From J134 sp964484045 (GTDB taxonomy: Bacteria > Pseudomonadota > Alphaproteobacteria > Sphingomonadales > Rhodothalassiaceae), in contig CAZAEP010000089.1 in assembly GCA_964484045.1 (NCBI GenBank), forward strand, positions 1 to 9,551: a stretch of 9,551 nucleotides of DNA, written 5' to 3'. Positions 1 through 5,868 of the stretch are shown in pieces (position 1 is the stretch's first letter; the number at the start of each line of letters is the position of its first letter). Both the position numbers and the translations under genes were made by a program. A model generated the notes under the pieces. That model did no database searches. It saw only the letters and a program-made list of their open reading frames with translations, and was not told where the DNA came from.

Positions 1-836
<836 letters not shown>

Positions 837-849
837 GAAAGGGCGCGCG

Positions 850-1704
850 ATGAGCACGCAAGGCAAGGATGAAGCGGCGAAGCGGCGCCGGGGCCGCCAT
901 ACGGTGCCCGAGATCGCGGCCCGCAAGGGCGGCGAGCCGGTGGTCTGCCTGACCGCATACAGTGCGCCCTTCGCACGCCTTCTCGACCCGTATTGCGACC
1001 TTCTTCTGGTCGGCGATTCGATGGGGATGGCGCTTTACGGCATGGACACAACGCTCGGCGTGACGCTCGACATGATCATCGCTCACGGTCGCGCGGTGGT
1101 GCGCGGATCGGCGCGCGCGCTCGTCGTGCTCGACATGCCGTTCGGCACCTTCGAAGCCTCGCCCGAGGAGGCTTTCCGCAATGCGGCGCGGGCCTTGGCC
1201 GAGACCGGGGCGCAGGCGATCAAGCTCGAGGGCGGGGCGGAGATGGCGCCGACGGTGCGCTTTCTCGTCGAACGCGGCATCCCGGTGATGGGACATGTCG
1301 GCCTGCGTCCGCAGTCGGTGCACAGCATCGGCGGCTATGCGGCGCAGGGCCGGCGGCGCGCCGAGTGGGCGCCGATCCTGGCCGACGCACAGGCCGTGGC
1401 CGAGGCGGGCGCCTTCGCCACCGTGGTGGAAGGGGTCGCCGAGCCGCTCGCGCGCGAGATCGCCGCGAAGACGGCAAACCTGATCATCGGCATCGGCGCC
1501 TCGGCGGCCTGCGACGGGCAGATTCTGGTCACCGAGGACATGCTCGGGCTTTTCGATTGGGCGCCGCGCTTCGTCAAGCCCTATGCGGAGCTCGGCGGGG
1601 TCATCGCCGATGCGGTGGCGCGCTTTGCGGCCGACGTGCGGGCGCGGCGATTTCCCGGTGACGATCAAACCTACGGGATGCGTGACGAGCAGGACCCGGC
1701 CTGA
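850..1704 (+). CDS. panB: 3-methyl-2-oxobutanoate hydroxymethyltransferase (ketopantoate hydroxymethyltransferase)
   Basis: PanB transfers a hydroxymethyl group from 5,10-methylene-tetrahydrofolate to 2-oxoisovalerate, the first committed step towards pantothenate and coenzyme A; it is cytoplasmic. The 284 residues match a TIM-barrel PanB, slightly longer than the E. coli protein (about 264) because of a basic N-terminal stretch (KRRRGR, residues 11-16). Visible motifs: LTAYSAPFA at 34-42, VGDSMGM at 54-60 (metal-binding Asp56), LDMPFG at 94-99 (Asp95), KLEGG at 125-129 (Glu127), GHVGLRPQSV at 148-157, VVEGV at 192-196 (Glu194 aligns with the catalytic Glu of the family), and GIGASAACDGQ at 214-224. 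The ATG at 850 follows a GGAAAGGG site at 836-843. It lies just behind guaA; panC and panD are not in the window. Identification is very secure. Confidence 0.97.
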   Translation: MSTQGKDEAAKRRRGRHTVPEIAARKGGEPVVCLTAYSAPFARLLDPYCDLLLVGDSMGMALYGMDTTLGVTLDMIIAHGRAVVRGSARALVVLDMPFGTFEASPEEAFRNAARALAETGAQAIKLEGGAEMAPTVRFLVERGIPVMGHVGLRPQSVHSIGGYAAQGRRRAEWAPILADAQAVAEAGAFATVVEGVAEPLAREIAAKTANLIIGIGASAACDGQILVTEDMLGLFDWAPRFVKPYAELGGVIADAVARFAADVRARRFPGDDQTYGMRDEQDPA

Positions 1705-1713
1705 GACGGAATG

Positions 1714-1746
1714 CCGGCCGCGGGCGGCTTTTCCACTGGCGGCCGG
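1714..1746 (+). repeat. 8-bp inverted repeat between panB and the TPR gene
   Basis: CCGGCCGC (1714-1721) is perfectly matched by GCGGCCGG (1739-1746), with a 17-base loop. Inside it, GCCG (1717-1720) and CGGC (1725-1728) could form a small 4-bp hairpin followed by TTTT (1729-1732), a weak terminator for the guaA-panB unit. The right arm lies in the spacer of the weak promoter candidate at 1732-1760, so an operator role is equally possible. In such GC-rich DNA an 8-bp match can also arise by chance. Confidence 0.35.
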
Positions 1747-1760
1747 TGCAACGATATGCT
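1732..1760 (+). promoter_or_regulatory. weak promoter candidate for the TPR-bamB unit
   Basis: TATGCT at 1755-1760 matches 4 of 6 bases of a -10 box. The bases 17 upstream (TCCACT, 1732-1737) are a poor -35 box. It is the only TA-rich spot between panB and the TPR gene and lies 39 bases before its GTG start. Read-through from panB is the alternative. Confidence 0.25.
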
Positions 1761-1799
1761 AGCCGCGCTAACGGGCGATTTCATCAACGAGAGAATTGC

Positions 1800-2558
1800 G
1801 TGGTCGACGAATCCGATATCATGTTTCGCGAGGTCGATGAGGAGGTCCGCCGAGATCGCCTGATCGCCCTGTTGAAGACGCACGGACCGCGCGCAGCCGT
1901 CGTGCTGGCGCTGGTGCTGCTCGCCGTCCTCGGCTATCGCTACTGGGACATGCAGCGCGAGCGTGCCATGCGGGCGGAGGCGGAGCGCTATGTCACCCTG
2001 GTCGAGTCCGCAAAGGGCAAGGCGCCGGCCGAGATGGCGAAGATATTCGCCGAGGCGCGGCCCTCCTTCACCGGTGGCTACGCTCTTTTGATCCGTCTGC
2101 GCGAGGCCGGTGCCCGCGCCCGGGCCGGGGAGCTTGCCGAAGCCATCGCACTCTATGACGAGGTGGCGAAGGCGGCGAGCGATCCGCGTCTGAGCACCTA
2201 TGCCGCACTCCTTGCCGCAAGCGGGAGCCTCGAAAGCGATGGGCCCGACGCGGCGATGGCGCGGCTCGAGCCGCTGGCGGCGCCGGAAAGCCCGCTCAGG
2301 TTCAGCGCTCTCGAGCTTCTCGGTGCCGCCGAGCTCGCCGCCGGGGACCGCGAGGCTGCCCGCGCCCGTTTCTCCGCCATCATCGAGGACCCCGAGGCGC
2401 CGCCTGCGCTGAAGTCGCGGGCGCAGGACCTGCTCGCCGCCATGGGCCCACCGCCGGCGGCGCAGCCCTCTGCGGACGGTGAGGAAGAGGCCGCCGAAGC
2501 GCCGGCACCGTCTTCCTCCGGCGCCGATGAGGGGCAAAAGGAGGACGCGCCGTCGTGA
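1800..2558 (+). CDS. YfgM-like membrane-anchored TPR protein
   Basis: Predicted 252-residue protein anchored once in the inner membrane with a periplasmic TPR domain. Its relative YfgM in E. coli works with periplasmic chaperones and the Sec translocon. Start: GTG at 1800, with GAGAG at 1789-1793 six bases ahead, giving MVDESDIMFREVDEEVRRDR, the acidic/basic N-terminus usual for this family. An upstream in-frame ATG at 1746 has no ribosome site, and an ATG at 1821 is the other option. Residues 1-29 are cytoplasmic and charged, 31-48 form one transmembrane helix (AAVVLALVLLAVLGYRYW), 50-215 are alanine-rich paired helices of TPR type, and 216-252 are an acidic Pro/Ala/Ser-rich tail, probably disordered. 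Its stop overlaps the start of bamB, the same pairing as yfgM-bamB in E. coli. The family call rests on context, topology and helix pattern, since TPR signatures are degenerate. Confidence 0.8.
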   Translation: MVDESDIMFREVDEEVRRDRLIALLKTHGPRAAVVLALVLLAVLGYRYWDMQRERAMRAEAERYVTLVESAKGKAPAEMAKIFAEARPSFTGGYALLIRLREAGARARAGELAEAIALYDEVAKAASDPRLSTYAALLAASGSLESDGPDAAMARLEPLAAPESPLRFSALELLGAAELAAGDREAARARFSAIIEDPEAPPALKSRAQDLLAAMGPPPAAQPSADGEEEAAEAPAPSSSGADEGQKEDAPS

Positions 2559-3892
2559 GGATGTTGCATCGCCTCGCTCCGCTGCTCGTGCTGTCTCTCG
2601 CCGCCTGCAGCGGCGGCGTCGATATCAGCGAGCCCGACGCACCGGGAACCAATCCCAATGCCGGTCGCGAGCGCATTCCCGTTCTGACCTTCGAGCAGCA
2701 ACTCAAGGCCGACCCGAGCATCGCCGGGGTGCGCGTGATCCTGCCGCGCCCCTATCGGAATGCGAGCTGGCCGCAGTCGGGCGGCGTTCCGACGCATGCG
2801 GTGCATCATCTCGCCCTCGGCGATCCGCTCAAACGGGCCTGGCGTGTCGATATCGGCCACGGCTCGGACATGTTCACCCGTCTCATCATGGCGCCGGTGG
2901 TGGCCGACGGACGCATCTTCGCGATCGACACGCGGGGCAGGGTGAGCGCCTACAGGACCGCGAACGGAAAGCGCCTCTGGTCGACCGAGCTTCGGCTCGA
3001 GGGGGAGAAGCGGGCGCTCGCCTTCGGCGGTGGCCTTGCGGTGGCCGGCGATCGCCTGATCGTGACCACCGGCTTCGGATTCATCTCCGCCCTCGATGTG
3101 CGCGACGGCGGCGAAAGGTGGCGCTATCAGGGGCTCGTTCCCTTCCGGGGGGCGCCGACGGTTGCCGATGGCCGTGTCTTCGCGGTCACCCAAGACAATG
3201 AAATCGTCGCCCTCGACCTCGACGACGGGCAGCTTCTCTGGACCGAGGCGGGTCTGCCCGAAGATGCCGGGATCCTCGGTGCCGCGTCGCCGGCGGTGAA
3301 AACGGACACCGTGGTCGCCGCCCTTTCCTCGGGCGAACTGCTCGCCATGCGAGTCGAGAACGGGCGGCAGTCCTGGCAGGACACGTTGTCCCGTACGCGC
3401 CGCCTGACCCCTCTGGCGACGCTCGCCGACATCGACGGCGATCCGATCATCGACCGTGGCCGGGTCTATGCCGTGGGGCACGCCGGGCGCATGGTCGCCA
3501 TCGACATGCGCAGCGGCGAACGTGTGTGGGAGAACAATGTCGCCTCGGTGGCCACGCCATGGATCGCCGGCGACTATATCTTCGTCGTCACCGTCGACGA
3601 CGAGGTCGCCGCCATCTCCGCAGCCGACGGCCGCATCCGATGGGTCACCCGCTTGCAGCGCTTCAAGGACCTCAAGGACCGCAAGGGCCCGCTCGCCTGG
3701 ACCGGGCCGGTGCTTGCCGGCGACCGTCTGATCGTCGTCTCCACGCACGGCGTGCTGCTCACGATTTCGCCATATACGGGTGCCATTCTGGGAGGCGTCG
3801 AGCTTCCGGCAAGCACCGTTGCGATGCCCGTCGTGGCCGACGGCACGCTCTATGTCCTCACCGAGGACGCGGATCTGATCGCCTTTCGCTAG
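2555..3892 (+). CDS. bamB: outer membrane assembly lipoprotein BamB (PQQ-like beta-propeller)
   Basis: BamB is the propeller lipoprotein of the BAM complex, which folds beta-barrel proteins into the outer membrane. The 445 residues begin with a lipoprotein signal (MRMLHRLAPLLVLSLAAC) with lipobox LAAC, so Cys18 is the lipidated residue. The +2 Ser agrees with outer-membrane sorting. Blade motifs of the form GxxxW recur: GKRLW (W142), GERW (W189), GQLLW (W229), GRQSW (W274), GERVW (W325) and GRIRW (W363), plus a W-less copy at SPYTGAIL, consistent with an eight-bladed propeller. It is longer than E. coli BamB (392), mainly through residues 19-95. Start: GTG at 2555, 10 bases after AAAAGGAGG (2536-2544), overlapping the preceding stop as GTGA. 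ATG at 2561 is possible but sits too far from that site. In E. coli der follows directly; here three hsp20 genes intervene. Confidence 0.93.
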   Translation: MRMLHRLAPLLVLSLAACSGGVDISEPDAPGTNPNAGRERIPVLTFEQQLKADPSIAGVRVILPRPYRNASWPQSGGVPTHAVHHLALGDPLKRAWRVDIGHGSDMFTRLIMAPVVADGRIFAIDTRGRVSAYRTANGKRLWSTELRLEGEKRALAFGGGLAVAGDRLIVTTGFGFISALDVRDGGERWRYQGLVPFRGAPTVADGRVFAVTQDNEIVALDLDDGQLLWTEAGLPEDAGILGAASPAVKTDTVVAALSSGELLAMRVENGRQSWQDTLSRTRRLTPLATLADIDGDPIIDRGRVYAVGHAGRMVAIDMRSGERVWENNVASVATPWIAGDYIFVVTVDDEVAAISAADGRIRWVTRLQRFKDLKDRKGPLAWTGPVLAGDRLIVVSTHGVLLTISPYTGAILGGVELPASTVAMPVVADGTLYVLTEDADLIAFR

Positions 3893-3911
3893 GTCTCTCA
3901 AAAACTTATAT
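3881..3911 (+). promoter_or_regulatory. candidate heat-shock promoter P1 at the end of bamB
   Basis: GCCTTT (3881-3886), 18 bases, then CTTATAT (3905-3911). Compared with the alphaproteobacterial RpoH pattern as I recall it (GNCTTG, 17-18 bases, CYTATnT), the -10 part is a full match and the -35 part has one mismatch. It overlaps the last codons and stop of bamB and would start transcription near 3918. The match is by eye only. Confidence 0.4.
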
Positions 3912-3961
3912 AGACCCCTGAAAGAGAAGAGGAAATTCCGAACGCGGGATTTCGTCGCGGG

Positions 3962-3991
3962 GTCTTGAAAGCGCGCTACGCCATTCTATCT
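3962..3991 (+). promoter_or_regulatory. candidate heat-shock promoter P2 for the hsp20 cassette
   Basis: GTCTTGAAA (3962-3970) contains a full GNCTTG -35 box of the RpoH type. CTTG (3964-3967), 17 bases, then TCTATCT (3985-3991) matches CYTATnT except for the first base. Transcription would start near 3997-4000, leaving a leader of about 300 bases before the first hsp20 gene. Position upstream of three small heat-shock genes supports the call. No mapping data are available. Confidence 0.5.
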
Positions 3992-3996
3992 GGCAA

Positions 3997-4305
3997 AATG
4001 CGGGAGGTCGGCTTTCGACGCCCTCCACGGGAATGGAGGCGGACGGCGCGATGGCGGCTGCGGCCCATGTCGCTTCGCGCGAAGGGTGTGGGTCTCGCTG
4101 TTCCTTGATCGCGCCTTTCGGCGTCGCTCGGGGCGCAATGCCCTCGCCGCAGCGACGGCCGCGGCGCACAAGCAGTTCCGCCTTTCCGGACGGGTGCCGG
4201 GGCCGGTTGTCCCGCGCGAGCGAACCCGCGCGTGGTCCTGCTGCGCGCGAGGTCGCGGGATCGGATGATGAGAGAGGCCTGTGGTCTGGAAAGGAGGAGG
4301 CGCAA
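3997..4305 (+). promoter_or_regulatory. long structured 5' leader of the hsp20 cassette, candidate RNA thermometer
   Basis: There is no convincing gene in the 413 bases between bamB and the first hsp20; the part after P2 is rich in hairpins. Upstream half: CCTCCA (4022-4027) with TGGAGG (4034-4039); CGTCGCT (4122-4128) with AGCGACG (4151-4157), enclosing GGGC (4131-4134) with GCCC (4140-4143). Downstream half, four nested, non-crossing helices: 4176-4191 with 4284-4299; 4200-4204 with 4276-4280; TCCCGCG (4210-4216) with CGCGGGA (4254-4260); CGCGCG (4227-4232) with CGCGCG (4244-4249). The outermost helix buries the SD of hsp20-1: TTCCGCCTTTCCGGAC against GTCTGGAAAGGAGGAG, with 13 Watson-Crick pairs, two G-U pairs and one G-A mismatch. 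Masking the SD fits an RNA thermometer, which is common before rhizobial small heat-shock genes (ROSE). The anti-SD strand here is not the ROSE U(U/C)GCU or a fourU run. Folding is inferred by eye. Confidence 0.5.
4284..4297 (+). promoter_or_regulatory. ribosome binding site of hsp20-1, repeated string copy 1
   Basis: GTCTGGAAAGGAGG contains AAAGGAGG, a full 8-base complement to the 16S rRNA 3' end, 8 bases from the ATG at 4306. This site decides the start over in-frame ATGs further upstream. The same 14 bases recur at 5186-5199. Confidence 0.85.
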
Positions 4306-4758
4306 ATGCTGATGCCCACAATGAGTGCATTCGGCTTTGATCCTTTCGCCGAATTGCGGCGCCTGGAACGCGACATGGATCGTCTGTTGGGCTCGGTTCT
4401 GGCCGAGGAGGAGGCCGCGTTCGCGGTCCCGGCGCTGAATGTCTATCTGGCCGACGACAAGGCGCGGGTGGTCGTGCGCCTGCCCGGCGTGAAGCTCGAG
4501 GACGTCGATCTGTCGACGACCGGCAATCGACTGACGATCCGTGGCGAGCTTCCGGGCTCGACGGTGCGCGACGACGCGGTGTGGCTGCGGCGGGAGCGGG
4601 TCTCGGGTCCGTTCTCGCGGACGGTCGACCTGCCCTTCGAGGTGGATGCCGAGAAGGCCGAGGCCCGCTTCGAGAACGGGCTGCTGATCATCGACCTGCC
4701 GCGTCCGGAGAAGGATCGTCCGCATCGGATCGAGATCAGGAAGGTCGAGGACAAGTAG
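4306..4758 (+). CDS. hsp20: small heat shock protein, Hsp20/alpha-crystallin family (first of three)
   Basis: ATP-independent holdase chaperone that binds unfolding proteins in the cytoplasm and passes them to DnaK/ClpB. 150 residues: an N-terminal arm (1-41) containing the amphipathic segment FDPFAELRRLERDMDRLLG, the alpha-crystallin domain (about 42-132) with VVVRLPGVKLEDVDL, NRLTIRGE and the signature RFENGLLIIDLP (121-132), then a short tail with the IxI motif IEI (142-144) that docks onto neighbouring dimers. The ATG at 4306 is chosen for its optimal ribosome site; the frame is open back to 4033, but that part has no ribosome site and no Hsp20 character. ATGs at 4312 and 4321 are alternatives. 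The second hsp20 follows after 17 bases. It is expected to be heat-induced through the promoters at 3881-3991 and possibly controlled by leader folding. The family is certain; the subclass is not. Confidence 0.95.
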   Translation: MLMPTMSAFGFDPFAELRRLERDMDRLLGSVLAEEEAAFAVPALNVYLADDKARVVVRLPGVKLEDVDLSTTGNRLTIRGELPGSTVRDDAVWLRRERVSGPFSRTVDLPFEVDAEKAEARFENGLLIIDLPRPEKDRPHRIEIRKVEDK

Positions 4759-4768
4759 GAAAGGAGGG
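4758..4768 (+). promoter_or_regulatory. ribosome binding site of hsp20-2
   Basis: GGAAAGGAGGG begins on the last base of the hsp20-1 stop TAG. It contains the same full AAAGGAGG core, 8 bases from the ATG at 4776 when measured from GGAGG. Upstream of this core the shared string differs from the other two sites (GTAGG instead of GTCTGG). Confidence 0.8.
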
Positions 4769-4775
4769 TGAGACC

Positions 4776-5177
4776 ATGGCACGTGCATTGACCGAAGCAC
4801 GCGCGACGGCGCTCGAACGCGCTGGCAACGGCTTCGCCTCCGGCATGCCCCTGTTCGAGCCGCGCGCGGACATCATGGAAACCGGAGACGCCTTTCTTCT
4901 GCAGATCGAGGTGCCCGCGGTACGCCCCGAGGATCTCGATGTCATGGTCGAGCGCAATGTGCTGACGGTTCGCGGTCGCGCCGGCGCCGTCGAGACCGAA
5001 GGCATGACGCCGCTCTACACCGAATTCGAATCCGGTCTCTATGAGCGTGTCTTCGAACTCTCGGAAGACATCGATCAGGACCGGATCGAAGCCCGGCATC
5101 GGGACGGTCTCCTGGCCCTCGTCCTGCCCAAGAAGGCGGATGTCCGGGCGCGTCGCATCGCGATCAGCAAGGCTTGA
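4776..5177 (+). CDS. hsp20: small heat shock protein, Hsp20/alpha-crystallin family (second of three)
   Basis: 133 residues, the shortest of the three. The N-terminal arm is only about 28 residues. The alpha-crystallin domain runs from FEPRADIMETGDAFLLQIEV (27-46) through PEDLDVMVERNVLTVRGR and a FESGLYERVFELSEDID segment (84-100) to RHRDGLLALVLPKK (107-120). The tail carries the docking motif IAI (128-130). The SEDIDQDRIEA stretch followed by a DGLLALVLP strand marks a different Hsp20 subclass from genes one and three, so these are not recent duplicates. The start ATG at 4776 has a strong ribosome site and comes 17 bases after gene one. The gap to gene three is 30 bases. Role: holdase chaperone, perhaps forming mixed oligomers with its neighbours. 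The short arm suggests smaller assemblies, but that is inference. Confidence 0.94.
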   Translation: MARALTEARATALERAGNGFASGMPLFEPRADIMETGDAFLLQIEVPAVRPEDLDVMVERNVLTVRGRAGAVETEGMTPLYTEFESGLYERVFELSEDIDQDRIEARHRDGLLALVLPKKADVRARRIAISKA

Positions 5178-5185
5178 TGGCAACT

Positions 5186-5199
5186 GTCTGGAAAGGAGG
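5186..5199 (+). promoter_or_regulatory. ribosome binding site of hsp20-3, repeated string copy 2
   Basis: GTCTGGAAAGGAGG is identical over 14 bases to 4284-4297 and lies 8 bases before the ATG at 5208. It could pair with the same anti-SD strand (4176-4191): 11 contiguous pairs, one mismatch, then four more. Confidence 0.8.
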
Positions 5200-5207
5200 G
5201 AAGCACC

Positions 5208-5723
5208 ATGCAGATCCGTGATCTTATTCCCTGGAGCCGCAAGAGCGGAGCACCCGCCCGTTTTCTTGCCCCCACGCGCGAAGTGAGCCCGATTCTGTCC
5301 CTGCATCGCGAGATCGAGCGGGCCTTCGATGAATTCTGGAGCCGCTTCGAAGGCGACGGCTTCGCTTTTCCGCGGGTCTCCGGATTCGCGGTCCCGGCGG
5401 TCGATGTCGTCGAGACCGACAAGGGTCTCGAGGTGACCGTGGATCTTCCCGGGCTCGAGGAGAAGGATGTCGACATCGCGCTGACCGAGGACACGCTGAC
5501 CATCCGCGGCGAGAAGAAGGAAGAGCGCGAGGAGAAGGAAGGCAACGCCTATCTGCGTGAGCGCAGCTACGGCGCCTTCTATCGGGCGATTCCGCTGCCC
5601 GCCGGCATCGACACCGACAAGGCCGGGGCGACCTTCAAGAACGGCGTTCTGAAGGTCGTCCTGCCGCGGGCCGCCGGTGCGGGCGCCAAGGTCAAGCATA
5701 TCGAGGTCAAGCGCGCGGCCTGA
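5208..5723 (+). CDS. hsp20: small heat shock protein, Hsp20/alpha-crystallin family (third of three)
   Basis: 171 residues, the longest of the three, of the widespread bacterial Hsp20 type. N-terminal arm 1-63 begins MQIRDLIPWSRK and contains an amphipathic helix (LHREIERAFDEFWSRF, 32-47). The alpha-crystallin domain covers about 64-153: VPAVDVVETDKGLEVTVDLPG, EDTLTIRGEKKEEREEKEG, YLRERSYGAFYRAIPLP and the signature ATFKNGVLKVVLP (141-153). The tail is Ala/Gly-rich and ends with the docking motif IEV (165-167). The loop KKEEREEKEG (103-112) is highly charged, as usual for this type. It is 30 bases after gene two and is followed 22 bases past its stop by a strong terminator, so it closes the heat-shock transcription unit. 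Family certain; client range unknown. Confidence 0.96.
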   Translation: MQIRDLIPWSRKSGAPARFLAPTREVSPILSLHREIERAFDEFWSRFEGDGFAFPRVSGFAVPAVDVVETDKGLEVTVDLPGLEEKDVDIALTEDTLTIRGEKKEEREEKEGNAYLRERSYGAFYRAIPLPAGIDTDKAGATFKNGVLKVVLPRAAGAGAKVKHIEVKRAA

Positions 5724-5745
5724 GGCGCGGATTCCGGGCGACTCC

Positions 5746-5776
5746 GACGGGCGGCTTCGGCCGCCCGTCTTCTTGT
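5746..5776 (+). terminator. intrinsic terminator of the hsp20 cassette
   Basis: Perfect 10-bp stem GACGGGCGGC (5746-5755) and GCCGCCCGTC (5760-5769) closed by a TTCG tetraloop (5756-5759), followed by TTCTTGT. It ends the heat-shock unit and should isolate der from it. Confidence 0.85.
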
Positions 5777-5813
5777 GCCGGCGCGATCGGCGATTGGCGT
5801 CGTCTTCGCTCTT

Positions 5814-5840
5814 CGCCTTTGCCCGCAAAGGCGCTACAAG
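5814..5840 (+). promoter_or_regulatory. 8-bp inverted repeat and weak -10 candidate upstream of der
   Basis: CGCCTTTG (5814-5821) and CAAAGGCG (5826-5833) are perfect inverted copies around CCCG. Directly after them CTACAAG (5834-5840) resembles a -10 box, 29-35 bases before the der ATG. As der follows a terminator it needs its own promoter, and this is the best spot I see, though no good -35 box is present. The palindrome may be an operator or chance. Confidence 0.3.
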
Positions 5841-5868
5841 GGCGCGCAGTTTGCTCGGGAAGTTTCGC

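Noticed and set aside
1746..1799. Longer start of the TPR protein at ATG 1746
   Set aside because: No ribosome site; the ATG overlaps the inverted repeat. The GTG at 1800 has GAGAG at good spacing and gives the usual N-terminus.
2198..3901. 567-codon open frame on the minus strand opposite bamB and the TPR gene
   Set aside because: His/Arg/Gly-rich composition typical of an antisense shadow; both plus-strand genes are strongly supported.
3892..3916. GGTCT / AGACC hairpin after bamB as a terminator
   Set aside because: Only 5 bp with a 15-base AT-rich loop and no T tract behind it; the region fits better as the P1 promoter candidate.
3979..3986. E. coli-style RpoH -10 box (CCCCATnT) at CGCCATTC
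   Set aside because: Six of eight match, but only 8 bases separate it from CTTGAAA, too short for that promoter type; TCTATCT at 3985-3991 has proper spacing.
4033..4305. In-frame 91-codon N-terminal extension of hsp20-1 from an ATG at 4033
   Set aside because: There is no ribosome site at 4033 and the residues are Arg/Ala/Ser-rich shadow sequence. A near-perfect SD sits 8 bases before 4306, where Hsp20 similarity begins.
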